This document shows, piece after piece, positions 38,370-47,082 of a stretch of 60,384 bases of DNA; positions within the stretch are counted from its first letter, which is position 1, and every line of letters starts with the position of its first letter. Source of the stretch: Alphaproteobacteria bacterium (lineage in GTDB: Bacteria > Pseudomonadota > Alphaproteobacteria > Ferrovibrionales > Ferrovibrionaceae). Made by a program: the position numbers and the translations under genes. Under the pieces are notes generated by a model. That model was given only the letters and a program-made list of their open reading frames with translations. It searched no databases and had not been told where the DNA came from. The stretch spans positions 1 through 60,384 of the forward strand of contig JAGXRD010000061.1 of assembly GCA_018336035.1 (NCBI GenBank). The letters are read 5' to 3'.

Positions 38370-39152
38370 ATGCCGCAACTCGCCACCGACGATGGCGTCT
38401 CCCTGCATTACCGGCTCGATGGTCCGGAGGATGCGCCGGTTCTGGTCATGTCGAACTCGCTCGGCACCGACCACACGATGTGGGACCCGCAGATGCCGGC
38501 TTTGCTGCAGCGTTTCCGCGTGCTGCGCTATGACACGCGCGGCCATGGCAAATCCTCCGTGCCCAAGGCGCCGTATCAGGTGGATCGCCTGGGCAAGGAT
38601 GTGCTGGCGCTGATGGATGCGCTTGATATTCCGAAGGCGATGTTCTGCGGCCTGTCGATGGGCGGCATGACCGGCATGTGGCTGGGCGTGAATGCGCCGG
38701 ATCGCTTTACTAAGCTGGTGCTGTGCAATACCGCCGCCAAGATCGGCACCGACCAGGTCTGGAATGACCGCATCGCTACCGTGCGCAAGAGCGGCATGGC
38801 GGCGATCACGCCGGGCGGCATCCAGCGCTGGCTGACGGAAGGCTTTATCAAGACCAGCCCTGAGACGGTCGAGAAGGTTTCGGCGCTTCTGTTGTCCACC
38901 GATCCGGAAGGCTATTGCCTTGCCTGCGGTGCGGTGCGCGACATGGACCAGCGCGAGAGCGTGGCCGCGATCCGTGCGCCCACGCTGGTGATCGCCGGCA
39001 CCTACGATCTACCAACGCCGGCCACGGACGGCAAGCAGCTTGCCGAGACGATTCCCAATGCCCGTTACGTCGAGCTGCCGGCCGCGCATCTATCAAATGT
39101 GGAAGTGGTGGCCGACTTCACCAAGGAATTGACCGGCTTTCTGGCTGGCTGA
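38370..39152 (+). CDS. pcaD: 3-oxoadipate enol-lactonase
   Basis: A 260-residue alpha/beta hydrolase preceded by GGAGG. Nucleophile elbow GLSMGGM (Ser about 95), oxyanion region LVMSNSLGTDHTMWDPQMPAL near 26-46, the acid in VIAGTYDLPTP near 212 and the catalytic His in LPAAHLSNVE near 240. The family hydrolyses 3-oxoadipate enol-lactone to 3-oxoadipate. Separate from PcaC here; in some bacteria the two are fused as PcaL. Ends 11 nt before pcaC. Confidence 0.93.
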   Translation: MPQLATDDGVSLHYRLDGPEDAPVLVMSNSLGTDHTMWDPQMPALLQRFRVLRYDTRGHGKSSVPKAPYQVDRLGKDVLALMDALDIPKAMFCGLSMGGMTGMWLGVNAPDRFTKLVLCNTAAKIGTDQVWNDRIATVRKSGMAAITPGGIQRWLTEGFIKTSPETVEKVSALLLSTDPEGYCLACGAVRDMDQRESVAAIRAPTLVIAGTYDLPTPATDGKQLAETIPNARYVELPAAHLSNVEVVADFTKELTGFLAG

Positions 39153-39163
39153 GGAGATTTGCG

Positions 39164-39559
39164 ATGGACGACAAGGATCGTTATGACGCCGGCATGAAGG
39201 TGCGGCGTGGCGTGCTGGGCGATGCCCATGTCGACCGTTCGCTGACCAAGATCACCGACTTCAACGGCGACTTCCAGAATTTCATCACCCGCTATGCCTG
39301 GGGCGAAGTCTGGACCGACACCACGCTGGATCGCAAGACGCGTAGCTGCATGGTGCTGTCGACCATGATCGCGCTGAACCGCATCGACGAGTTCAAGCTG
39401 CATGTGAAGGCCGCCTTCAACAACGGCCTGACCAAGAACGACATCCGCGCGGTGATCAAGCAGGCCGCCGTCTATTGCGGCGTGCCGGCGGGCAACAGCG
39501 CCACGCACTGGGCCGAGGAAGTCTTCGCCCAGATGGAGAAGGACGGCCACAAGTTCTGA
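39164..39559 (+). CDS. pcaC: 4-carboxymuconolactone decarboxylase
   Basis: A 131-residue CMD-domain protein with GAGGAG 8 nt before the ATG. The sequence RYDAGMKVRRGVLGDAHVDRSLTKITDFNGDFQNFITRYAWGEVWTD and DRKTRSCMVLSTMIALNRIDEFKLHVKAAFNNGLTKNDIRAVIKQAAVYCGVPAG is a classic PcaC. It decarboxylates 4-carboxymuconolactone to the enol-lactone used by PcaD. It closes the pca operon and is followed by a strong terminator 28 nt later. Confidence 0.94.
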   Translation: MDDKDRYDAGMKVRRGVLGDAHVDRSLTKITDFNGDFQNFITRYAWGEVWTDTTLDRKTRSCMVLSTMIALNRIDEFKLHVKAAFNNGLTKNDIRAVIKQAAVYCGVPAGNSATHWAEEVFAQMEKDGHKF

Positions 39560-39587
39560 GCGCGGCTTCCGCGCGGCGGCAGATATG

Positions 39588-39614
39588 AAAACGGCGCCTT
39601 GCGGCGCCGTTTTT
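39588..39614. terminator. Bidirectional terminator between pcaC and the RNA helicase
   Basis: An 11-bp stem AAAACGGCGCC / GGCGCCGTTTT with TTGC loop and a further T. It ends the pca operon on the plus strand and the DEAD-box gene on the minus strand. Confidence 0.9.
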
Positions 39615-39637
39615 CTATTCTGGCTGATCAGCAGCGA

Positions 39638-41062
39638 TCAGTGAACGCTGCCACGCTGGCCGCCGTCACGATTGGCTTGGGGGCGCTGGCCCTGCGGCTT
39701 GCCGAAGCGGCGACCGCCGCCCGGCTTCTGGCCCGGCTTGGCACCCTGCGGCTGACCGCCACGGCCTTCGCTGCGATGGCCGCCGTTGCTGTCGCCACGA
39801 CGATTTTCGCTACGCTGGCCGCCACGATGCTGGCCATGGCCATGCGGACGCTGCTGCTGCGGGCGGTTCTCGCTGCGCGGTTCGGCAGCGGTGGCCGCCG
39901 CCAGTTTCTCGTCGCCGCGACGGTCGGTCGAGGGGATGCGCTGGCGCGTCACCCTTTCGATGTCCCGCAGATAGGCGCGTTCGTCCTGCGCGCAGAGCGA
40001 GATTGCCATGCCATCCTTGCCGGCGCGCGCGGTGCGGCCGATGCGGTGGACGTAGCTTTCCGGCACGTTCGGCAGCTCGAAATTCACCACATGGCTAACG
40101 CCGGTGACATCGATACCGCGCGCGGCAATGTCGGTGGCGACCAGCACGCGGATGCGGCCGGCCTTGAAGTCGGCCAGGGCGCGTTCGCGCTGGCTCTGCG
40201 ACTTGTTGCCATGGATCGCCGCGGCCGGCACGTTGCCGGCGCCCAGATGACGCGCGACCTTGTCGGCGCCATGCTTGGTGCGGGTAAAGACCAGGGCGCG
40301 GGTGATGTCCGGGTTGGCCATGATCTCCAGCAGCAGCGCGCGCTTACGCTCAGCTTCGATGAAGATCACCTGCTGGTCGATACGCTCGACCGTGGTGGCG
40401 GCCGGGGTCACTTCCACGCGTACCGGATCCTTCAGGAAGCCGGCGGCGAGCTGCGCGATGTTCTGCGGCATGGTGGCCGAGAAGAACAGGCTCTGGCGCT
40501 GCTTGGGCAGAGCCTGCGAGATGCGCTTGATCGCATGCACGAAGCCGAGATCCAGCATCTGGTCGGCTTCATCCAGCACCACGGTCTCGACAGCGTCGAG
40601 ACGCAGGGTGCCCTGCTGCATATGGTCCATGAGGCGGCCGGGGGTGGCGACGAGCACGTCGACGCCGCGGGCCAGGGCCTGCACCTGCGGGTTCATGCCG
40701 ACGCCGCCGAAGACGGTGGCGACGCTCAGCTTGGAGTCATGGCCGTAGGCGCGGAACTTTTCGGCGATCTGCGAGGCCAGTTCGCGGGTCGGGCTGAGGA
40801 TCAGCGCGCGGCAGGTCTTGGGCGCCGGGCGGCGATTGCCGGCCGCGAGGCGATGCAGGATCGGCAGGGCGAAGGCGGCAGTCTTGCCGGTGCCGGTCTG
40901 GGCGATGCCGAGCAGGTCGCGGCCTTCGAGGACCGGCGGGATCGCCTGGGCCTGGATCGGGGTGGGCTGGGTGTATTTGCCCGCAGTGATAGCGGTGAGC
41001 AGGGCCGGGTTGAGGCCGAGATCGTTAAAGCTGGTCAAAAGAGAATCCTTAGAAAACGGCAT
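39638..41062 (-). CDS. DEAD-box ATP-dependent RNA helicase (RhlE-like)
   Basis: A 474-residue helicase. Start chosen at ATG 41062 (MPFSKDSLLTSFNDLGL), which gives the usual N-terminus; the open frame extends upstream into a leader. Motifs: PTPIQAQAIP (Q motif), AQTGTGKT (I), PTRELASQI (Ia), TPGRLMDHM (Ib), VLDEADQMLD (II, DEAD), FSATMP (III), LVFTRTKHGADK (IV), VLVATDIAARGIDV (V) and YVHRIGRTARAG (VI). The C-terminal about 95 residues are a basic, Gly/Arg/Gln-rich tail that helps RNA binding. It unwinds structured RNA, probably at low temperature or in ribosome assembly. Monocistronic. Confidence 0.93.
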   Translation of the reverse strand: MPFSKDSLLTSFNDLGLNPALLTAITAGKYTQPTPIQAQAIPPVLEGRDLLGIAQTGTGKTAAFALPILHRLAAGNRRPAPKTCRALILSPTRELASQIAEKFRAYGHDSKLSVATVFGGVGMNPQVQALARGVDVLVATPGRLMDHMQQGTLRLDAVETVVLDEADQMLDLGFVHAIKRISQALPKQRQSLFFSATMPQNIAQLAAGFLKDPVRVEVTPAATTVERIDQQVIFIEAERKRALLLEIMANPDITRALVFTRTKHGADKVARHLGAGNVPAAAIHGNKSQSQRERALADFKAGRIRVLVATDIAARGIDVTGVSHVVNFELPNVPESYVHRIGRTARAGKDGMAISLCAQDERAYLRDIERVTRQRIPSTDRRGDEKLAAATAAEPRSENRPQQQRPHGHGQHRGGQRSENRRGDSNGGHRSEGRGGQPQGAKPGQKPGGGRRFGKPQGQRPQANRDGGQRGSVH

Positions 41063-41304
41063 ACGACGGCGCAGGGCGTAAATCGCCTGCAGCGCAACGG
41101 TCATACGCGGGGACCGATGAAACGCCCCGCGTGACCTGGGTCGTAATGAGAGAAGGCTGAAGGCACCCGGCAGGACGAAAGAGCAGTTGGAGCGCTCCTC
41201 GTTCACGCGGCCTGGGCGCGAAAGTCCGTCGCTACAGGATGCGCAACGGCAGGCGCTATATGGAGTGTATAACGGCCGCCGTCAAGCGAAATAGCCAGTA
41301 ACCG

Positions 41305-42156
41305 TCAGAAACCGTACAGTTCCGCAGGGTTATCGACGAATATTTTCTTCCGGTCGGCCTCGTTCGGGGCCCAGTCGAGCAGCAGGTCGAGCAGCTTGGA
41401 CTCGTCCGGATAACCGAATTTGTCGGCCTGGGCATGCGGGAAGTTGGTCGCCCAGATCATGCGTTCGGGCGCGTGTTTGATCAGTGCCCTGGCCAGCACA
41501 CCAACATCGTCATAGCTCGGCTTGCCGGTCAGCGAGGTCTCGTACCAGCCGGCCAGCTTGACCCAGACATTGCCGGTATCGATCAGGCGCAGCAGGCACT
41601 GGAAGGCCGGATGATCCACCGGCACCGGGTCGATGAACTTGCCGACATGGTCGATGATGATCCTGACCGGCAGGCGTTTGATCATCGCCTCGTGGTCGGG
41701 CAACTCACGACCGTTTAACTGCAGGAGCATGCTCCAGTTGAACGGCTTGATGCGGGCTGCCATTTGCTCGGCGACATCCAGCTTCAGCGTGCCGCCCAGC
41801 AGGTTCATCACGCGGACACCACGCGCGCCGCCTTTGGTCAGGCGTTCAAGTTCGGTATCGGCGACGCCGGGCTTCACCACCACCACGGCGCGGGCCCTGT
41901 CGTGGCCCAGTGCGGCGGTGCTGTCCATCACCAGCCGGTTGTCGTCGCCATAGGCATTGGCCTGCACGACGATCACGCGCTCGATGCCGAGCCAGTCCAT
42001 CACCTGTTTGTATTCGGTGACACTCACGGCCGGCGGGGTCGGTGTGCCCGGGACGGTCAGGTAGCGGTCGTCATAGAAATGGATATGCGTGTCACAGGCA
42101 CCTTTAGGCATCTGCAGCTTCGGCTTCGGGCCGGTGAAAACGCGGGTATAGCTCAT
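41305..42156 (-). CDS. gli: Galactarolactone isomerase-like amidohydrolase
   Basis: A 283-residue TIM-barrel amidohydrolase (subfamily of 2-pyrone-4,6-dicarboxylate hydrolase and D-galactarolactone isomerase). The HxH motif lies in ACDTHIHFYDDRY (His24, His26), and IIIDHVGKF and ATNFPHAQ follow. It lies in an operon with uronate dehydrogenase, cycloisomerase and KdgD homologues, as does Gli of Agrobacterium, which moves the lactone from the 1,5 to the 1,4 form. Context makes Gli the best call; the closely related LigI reaction cannot be excluded from sequence alone. Last gene of the leftward operon. Confidence 0.75.
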   Translation of the reverse strand: MSYTRVFTGPKPKLQMPKGACDTHIHFYDDRYLTVPGTPTPPAVSVTEYKQVMDWLGIERVIVVQANAYGDDNRLVMDSTAALGHDRARAVVVVKPGVADTELERLTKGGARGVRVMNLLGGTLKLDVAEQMAARIKPFNWSMLLQLNGRELPDHEAMIKRLPVRIIIDHVGKFIDPVPVDHPAFQCLLRLIDTGNVWVKLAGWYETSLTGKPSYDDVGVLARALIKHAPERMIWATNFPHAQADKFGYPDESKLLDLLLDWAPNEADRKKIFVDNPAELYGF

Positions 42157-42168
42157 GAGAGTTTCCGT

Positions 42169-43254
42169 TCAGGCGACGCGGTAGCGCTGCAGGGTGCCTT
42201 CGTCGGGTGTGAAACCGATGCCGGGCGTGTCTGGGATGGCAATGCGGCCATTGCTGGGCAGCGGGATATCCCGGCCGCAATACGCCGCAGGCTTCACATA
42301 CATGTATTCGAACAGGCCGACGGCGGGCAGATGTGCGGCCATCTGCAGCGTGGCCCAGTAGCCCGGGCCGAAATAGGGCGAATGCGGCATCACAGTGCGA
42401 CCGAGTGTGGCGGCATGTGTGGTTGCCTTGATAAATTCGCTGACGCCACCGACCTTGATCACGCTGGGCTGCGGAAAGGTCAGTGCTGCCGAGAGACGCT
42501 GAAATTCGACGGCCGTGCAGGCATTCTCGCCGGCGGATAAGGCGACGCCGAAACGGCTGAGCGCCGTGTGGGTCTCGTAATCCTCGGGCGGGAAGGTGGG
42601 TTCCTCGACCCAGTAGAGATCGAGCGCCTTCATCTTCGGCAGCATCACTTCGGCTTCGGCGAGGGTCCAGGCGCAGTTCACATCGGTGGTCAGGCGGATG
42701 TCGGGCCCGATGGCCTTGCGGGCGGCCTCGATGGGCTCATAGGCGATTTCATGCAGCTTGATGTCGCGGAAGCCTTCGGCCACCGCGCGCTTTGTCATCG
42801 CGGCAATCGGTTCGGGCCCGCCATAGCGCACCAGGCTGGCATAGGCGGTGATCTCTTCACGGACGCGACCGCCCAGATGCGTCGCCAGATTCTGGCCAGC
42901 GGCTTTGGCCGCCAGATCCCACAATGCGATGTCCACACCAGAGATGGCGAAAATGGTGATGCCGTAGCGGCCCCAGATATGCAGGTCCTGCTGCAGCTTC
43001 AGCGTGAAGGCGGCAACGTCGGTAATGTCCTGCCCGACCACCAGTGGTACGACAGTGTCGCGGATCAGGGCGCCGACGGCAGAGGCGCAGCCATAGGCGA
43101 AGGCCTCGCCCCAGCCGACCAGTCCGTCTTCGGTCTCTATGCGCACCAGCAGCGTGTCGAACTCGGTCCAGCCGCGTCGCTTGGCGCGCGGGCCGTCATA
43201 GAGATCGCTGAACGGGATTTTCAGCGTGACCGTATCGACGCTCTTGATGCGCAT
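42169..43254 (-). CDS. gci: Galactarolactone cycloisomerase-like enolase-superfamily enzyme
   Basis: A 361-residue member of the mandelate racemase/muconate lactonizing family. Metal ligands Asp191 (TTDVN), Glu217 (VEEP) and Glu243 (AGEN); catalytic Lys166 (IKLHE) and His291 (MPHSPYFGPG). Gci of Agrobacterium opens galactaro-1,4-lactone to 3-deoxy-2-keto-hexarate. Having one Lys on strand 2 with a His opposite is compatible with that class. Neighbours with uronate dehydrogenase and KdgD support it. It starts 8 nt after the upstream gene's stop. Confidence 0.8.
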   Translation of the reverse strand: MRIKSVDTVTLKIPFSDLYDGPRAKRRGWTEFDTLLVRIETEDGLVGWGEAFAYGCASAVGALIRDTVVPLVVGQDITDVAAFTLKLQQDLHIWGRYGITIFAISGVDIALWDLAAKAAGQNLATHLGGRVREEITAYASLVRYGGPEPIAAMTKRAVAEGFRDIKLHEIAYEPIEAARKAIGPDIRLTTDVNCAWTLAEAEVMLPKMKALDLYWVEEPTFPPEDYETHTALSRFGVALSAGENACTAVEFQRLSAALTFPQPSVIKVGGVSEFIKATTHAATLGRTVMPHSPYFGPGYWATLQMAAHLPAVGLFEYMYVKPAAYCGRDIPLPSNGRIAIPDTPGIGFTPDEGTLQRYRVA

Positions 43255-43261
43255 CGGGAGG

Positions 43262-44080
43262 TTACTTCTTTTTCAGCTTCTCAAGATCGTTGTTGAACTC
43301 GGCGCTGCAGAACGGCGTGCCGCCCTGGAAATAATCGCCGACCGGGTCTTTCGGCAGCTTCTTCTGGTTTTCCAGTGCTTCGGCGGCGAAATCTTCCGAC
43401 TTGCCGCCCGGTTTGTAGCCCAGCGACAGTGCATGGCTGTTGTCCCACCAGGCGCGCTTGTTGTCGGACATGCCGTAGACGACCTCGTAGATCAGGCCGG
43501 GCTTTTCAAGGCCGAGACGGATCAACTGCACCAGGTCGTCGGGCCGCAGCCAGATCGCCAGCCGGCGCTCATCCAGTGGCTTGTCGCCGAAATTGCCGAT
43601 GCGGATCGAGAGCACGCCGATATCGTGTTTGTGGGCATAGAGCGAGCCGAGCCCTTCGCCGAACAGCTTGCTGAGGCCATAACGCGTATCGGGCAGCGGC
43701 ACGGCTTCGATGCCGATCTTGGTCGAGCGCGGATGGAAGCCCATCACATGGTTCGAGGAGGCGAAGACGACGCGCTTGACGCCCTGCTTGCGGGCAGCCT
43801 CGAACAGGTTGTAGCAGCCGATGATATTGGCGTTCAGGATGGTTTCCCACGGCCCTTCAACCGAGAACCCGCCGAGATGCACGATGCCATCGATACCTTC
43901 GCAGGCTTTCTCGATCGCGGCGGCATTGGCCAGGTCGGCGGCAATGAAAGTCTCGTCGCTGCGCAGGTCAGCCGGCGCTTTCAGGTCGCTCAGGATCAGT
44001 TCGGGATAGATCGGCTTGAGCAGCTGACGCAGGCGGGTGCCCACGCCGCCGCTAGCTCCGGTCAGCAGAACGCGCTTCAT
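43262..44080 (-). CDS. udh: Uronate dehydrogenase
   Basis: A 272-residue short-chain NAD-dependent epimerase/dehydrogenase. Glycine motif LLTGASGGVGTRL (residues 6-17), ASSNH (107-111) and the catalytic pair YGLSK (Tyr134, Lys138), with the IVHLGGFSVEGPWETIL strand similar to Agrobacterium Udh. It oxidises D-galacturonate or D-glucuronate to the aldaro-lactone with NAD+. It starts the oxidative, non-phosphorylating uronate path completed by the adjacent genes. Confidence 0.88.
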   Translation of the reverse strand: MKRVLLTGASGGVGTRLRQLLKPIYPELILSDLKAPADLRSDETFIAADLANAAAIEKACEGIDGIVHLGGFSVEGPWETILNANIIGCYNLFEAARKQGVKRVVFASSNHVMGFHPRSTKIGIEAVPLPDTRYGLSKLFGEGLGSLYAHKHDIGVLSIRIGNFGDKPLDERRLAIWLRPDDLVQLIRLGLEKPGLIYEVVYGMSDNKRAWWDNSHALSLGYKPGGKSEDFAAEALENQKKLPKDPVGDYFQGGTPFCSAEFNNDLEKLKKK

Positions 44081-44116
44081 CTCGGTTTCCTCCTTGCGGG
44101 CCTTACAGCCGAAGTT

Positions 44117-45028
44117 TTATTGGGGGCCCATCTTGTCGATCAGCGCCTTGAGCATTTTATGCTCTTCTTCGCTGCAGTCGACCAGCGGCGTGCGCACCGG
44201 ACCGGCGTCAAAGCCCACGAGCCGAGCGCCGGCCTTGATGATGCTGACGGCATAGCCGGGACGGCGATTGCGGATTTTGGAATAGGGCATGAAGAAGTCG
44301 TCGAGAATCTTGGTCCAGGCCGGAGTATCATCGGCAGTAATGGCGCGATAAAAGTCCATCGCCGTCTTCGGGATGAAGTTGAACACCGCCGAGGAATAGA
44401 CCGGTACGCCCATGGCCTTGTAGGGCGCGGCGAAGAACTCGGCTGTCGGCAGCCCGCCGAGATAGCTGAAGCGGTCGCCCATCTTGCGGCGTACCGCCAC
44501 CATCAGCTCCAGATCGCCGATGCCGTCCTTGTAACCGATCAGGTTGGGGCATTCCTCGGCCAGCTTGGCCAGATGATCCGGGCCGAGGCGGCAGATGCCG
44601 CGGTTATAGACGATCACGCCGATCTTCACGCTCTTGCAGATCGCGGCGACATGCCGGCTGATACCATCAGAATCGGCCTCGACCAGATAGTGCGGCAGCA
44701 CCAGCAGACCGGCGGCGCCGAGACGCTCGGCTTCCTGGGCGTACTGGATCGCCTGGCGCGTGCCGTAACCGGTGCCGGCGATGATCGGTACCTTGCCCTT
44801 GCAGGTCTCGACGGCGGTTTTCACCACCTGGCTGTATTCATCCGGTGCCAGCGAGAAGAATTCGCCGGTGCCGCCGGCGGCGAACAGGGCCGTGGCGCCA
44901 TAGGGCGCCAGCCATTCCAGGCGGCGGCGATAACCCTTGGGCTCGAAATTGCCGGCGGCGTCGAAATCGGTCACGGGGAAGGAGAGCAGACCGGTCGAAA
45001 TCGCGGCCTTAAGAGCATTGGGTTCCAT
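44117..45028 (-). CDS. kdgD: 5-dehydro-4-deoxyglucarate dehydratase
   Basis: A 303-residue DapA-superfamily lyase. GGTGEF (residues 52-57), Tyr141 (VIVYNRGIC) and the Schiff-base Lys167 ([10 protein letters not shown]) are present. The KDGIGDLE stretch and [11 protein letters not shown]-type segment ([12 protein letters not shown]) point to KdgD rather than to dihydrodipicolinate synthase. It dehydrates and decarboxylates 5-keto-4-deoxyglucarate to 2-oxoglutarate semialdehyde and CO2. The gene follows the GntR gene by 28 nt. Confidence 0.92.
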   Translation of the reverse strand: MEPNALKAAISTGLLSFPVTDFDAAGNFEPKGYRRRLEWLAPYGATALFAAGGTGEFFSLAPDEYSQVVKTAVETCKGKVPIIAGTGYGTRQAIQYAQEAERLGAAGLLVLPHYLVEADSDGISRHVAAICKSVKIGVIVYNRGICRLGPDHLAKLAEECPNLIGYKDGIGDLELMVAVRRKMGDRFSYLGGLPTAEFFAAPYKAMGVPVYSSAVFNFIPKTAMDFYRAITADDTPAWTKILDDFFMPYSKIRNRRPGYAVSIIKAGARLVGFDAGPVRTPLVDCSEEEHKMLKALIDKMGPQ

Positions 45029-45056
45029 TCATCACCTCTGTCGGAAAGTAAACGGG

Positions 45057-45779
45057 TCAGGCGCTGAGCGGCGGCTCCATGGCCTTGCGCAGCCGCTCGC
45101 GGCTGTTGCTCAGATGCAGCCGCATCGCGGAACGCGCGGCATCGCTGTCCTGACGGGCAATCGCCTGATAGATGTCCTCATGCTCGCCGTTGACGCGGTT
45201 GAGATAGGCGGTGCGGTCGTCGGCGAAGAAGCGGAAGGTCTGCACTCGGGCGCGCGGGATCATCAGCGCGCCGAGATAGCCGAACAGATGCGTGAAATGC
45301 ATGTTGCCGGTGGCTTCTGCGATGGTCTGGTGAAAATCCAGATCCGGCGCGATGGCATCCTCGGAGGCTGCAATCGCCGCCGCCATGCGGTCGAGCGCAC
45401 CGCGCATGGCTTCCAGATGCTCGGGCTTGCGCCGCTGCGCTGCCAGTGCTGCGGCTTCGGCCTCCAGGCCGATGCGCAGTTCCAGCACGTTGATCACTTC
45501 CTTGATCAGGTCGAGGCTGTTTTCATCGATGCGGAAGGGCTGATTGGCGGCCGCAGCCTGCACGAAGGCGCCGACGCCCTGCTGCGTGGCCACAAGTCCG
45601 GCAGCACGCAAAGACGAGATCGCCTCGCGCACGACGGTACGGCTGACGCTGTACTGCTCGATCAACTCTTGTTCGCTCGGCAGCTTGTCGCCGGGCTTCA
45701 GGGTGCCCTTCACAATCCGCTCGGTCAGCGTCTTGATCAGCTGCGAGGTCAGGGTTTCGCGTCGGCGCAGTGCCGTCAC
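45057..45779 (-). CDS. GntR/FadR family regulator of the uronate locus
   Basis: A 240-residue protein: winged helix (TLTERIVKGTLKPGDKLPSEQELIEQYSVSRTVVREAISSLRAAGLVATQQGVGAFVQ, residues about 17-74) and an FCD effector domain with the conserved D-x-x-F-H (DLDFHQTIAEATGNMHF) plus two later His (GEHEDIYQAI; RLHLSNSRERL) that usually bind a metal. First gene of the leftward operon and divergent from the TRAP operon. Likely a repressor relieved by an aldarate or uronate intermediate. Operator candidates TTGTATGACAA and a second TTGTATGA site lie in the intergenic region. Confidence 0.88.
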   Translation of the reverse strand: MTALRRRETLTSQLIKTLTERIVKGTLKPGDKLPSEQELIEQYSVSRTVVREAISSLRAAGLVATQQGVGAFVQAAAANQPFRIDENSLDLIKEVINVLELRIGLEAEAAALAAQRRKPEHLEAMRGALDRMAAAIAASEDAIAPDLDFHQTIAEATGNMHFTHLFGYLGALMIPRARVQTFRFFADDRTAYLNRVNGEHEDIYQAIARQDSDAARSAMRLHLSNSRERLRKAMEPPLSA

Positions 45780-45824
45780 AGGCAGGTCCTCCTTGGTCAG
45801 GGAAGAGGATTACCACCCCCTAGC

Positions 45825-45835
45825 TTGTATGACAA
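45825..45835. promoter_or_regulatory. GntR-type operator candidate 1
   Basis: TTGT-ATG-ACAA palindrome, 46 nt upstream of the gntR start codon, of the form seen for FadR-subfamily regulators. The half TTGTATGA recurs at 45990-45997. Confidence 0.55.
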
Positions 45836-45967
45836 CCTACAGGCTGTGCTTTTTGAGCGTTAAGGACTAGGAAGCGCTGCGGCAGGCGATAAATCCTATA
45901 AAGCAATGCATACATAAGCATTTATCCACAGGGTGGGCAAAATTTGGCTTGAGGTCTCGCATTGCCG

Positions 45968-45998
45968 TTGACTCGGATTTCTGAAAATGTTGTATGAT
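45968..45998 (+). promoter_or_regulatory. TRAP operon promoter candidate overlapping GntR site 2
   Basis: A -35-like TTGACT (45968-45973) with TATGAT (45993-45998; 19-bp spacing) or TGTATG (45991-45996; 17-bp spacing) as -10. The -10 lies inside TTGTATGATGACA, an imperfect version of the palindrome at 45825-45835. The overlap fits repression by the divergent GntR protein. Confidence 0.5.
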
Positions 45999-46065
45999 GA
46001 CACGACGACTAACCTGTGTCGTGAACGGGCCGGCGAAAAGCCGTCCGATAGGGAGGAGACTAAAA

Positions 46066-47046
46066 ATGAAGACTCGTAGCATGGCCCGCGCTCTGCTCGG
46101 GCTGGCCATTGTGGCCGGTTTCGCCGGTACGGCCTCGGCCAAGGAATTCCGCTCCTCGGATGTGCATCCGATGGACTATCCGACCGTCACCGCGGTCGTG
46201 CAGATGGGCAAGCTGATCAACGAGCGCACCAAGGGCAAGCACAGCGTGAAGGTGTTCGGCCAGAGCGCGCTCGGCTCAGAGAAGGACACGATCGAGCAGA
46301 CCAAGCTGGGTGCGCTCGACATGGTGCGCGTCAACAGTTCGGCCTTCAACAACATCGCGCCCGAGACTGTCGTTCCGGCGCTGCCATTCGTGTTCAAGTC
46401 GACCGCACATATGCGTAGCGTGCTGGATGGCCCGATCGGCGACGACATCCTGAAGGCGCTGGAGCCGCAGGGCTTCATCGGCCTGGCCTTCTATGACAGC
46501 GGCGCGCGTAGCTTCTACACCACCAAGAAGCCGATCAAGACCGTGGACGACATGAAGGGCATGAAGATTCGCGTGCAGCAGTCCGACATGTGGGTCGCGA
46601 TCATGCAGGCGGTGGGTGCCAACGCCACGCCGCTGCCCTATGCCGAGGTCTATACCGCGCTGAAGACCGGCGTGGTTGATGCGGCCGAAAACAACTGGCC
46701 GTCCTACGACAGTTCGCGTCACTACGAAGTCGCGAAGTTCTACAGCATGACCGAGCATTCGCTCGCGCCGGAAATCCTGGTCTTCTCCAAGCGGGTCTGG
46801 GATACCCTGCCGAAGGATGAGCAGGACATCATCCGCAAGGCCGCCAAGGAATCGGTGCCCTTCATGCGCAAGCAGTGGGATGACCGTGAGGCCGCTTCGC
46901 GCAAGACGGTGGAAGCCGCCGGCTCGCAGATCGTCACCGACATCGACAAGAAGGCCTTCCAGGCTGCCATGCAGCCGGTCTATGCCAAATTCGCTGGCGA
47001 CGACAAGCTGAAGGCGCTGGTCAAGCGCATTCAGGACAGCAACTAA
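46066..47046 (+). CDS. TRAP transporter substrate-binding protein, DctP family
   Basis: A 326-residue periplasmic protein; the ATG at 46066 follows GGGAGGAG, which decides the start. Residues 1-25 ([25 protein letters not shown]) form a Sec signal peptide. The body has [56 protein letters not shown] and the DctP fingerprint [17 protein letters not shown]. It binds an organic acid and passes it to DctQM. Divergent from a uronate catabolic operon, so hexuronate is the probable ligand. The Arg that holds the carboxylate is expected in [13 protein letters not shown]. Confidence 0.92.
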   Translation: MKTRSMARALLGLAIVAGFAGTASAKEFRSSDVHPMDYPTVTAVVQMGKLINERTKGKHSVKVFGQSALGSEKDTIEQTKLGALDMVRVNSSAFNNIAPETVVPALPFVFKSTAHMRSVLDGPIGDDILKALEPQGFIGLAFYDSGARSFYTTKKPIKTVDDMKGMKIRVQQSDMWVAIMQAVGANATPLPYAEVYTALKTGVVDAAENNWPSYDSSRHYEVAKFYSMTEHSLAPEILVFSKRVWDTLPKDEQDIIRKAAKESVPFMRKQWDDREAASRKTVEAAGSQIVTDIDKKAFQAAMQPVYAKFAGDDKLKALVKRIQDSN

Positions 47047-47082
47047 ATCATATCGAACGATTAAACAAAGCCGGGAGTATCC

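Noticed and set aside
43226-45067. A 613-codon open frame on the plus strand
   Set aside because: It lies opposite udh and kdgD, whose catalytic motifs are intact on the minus strand.
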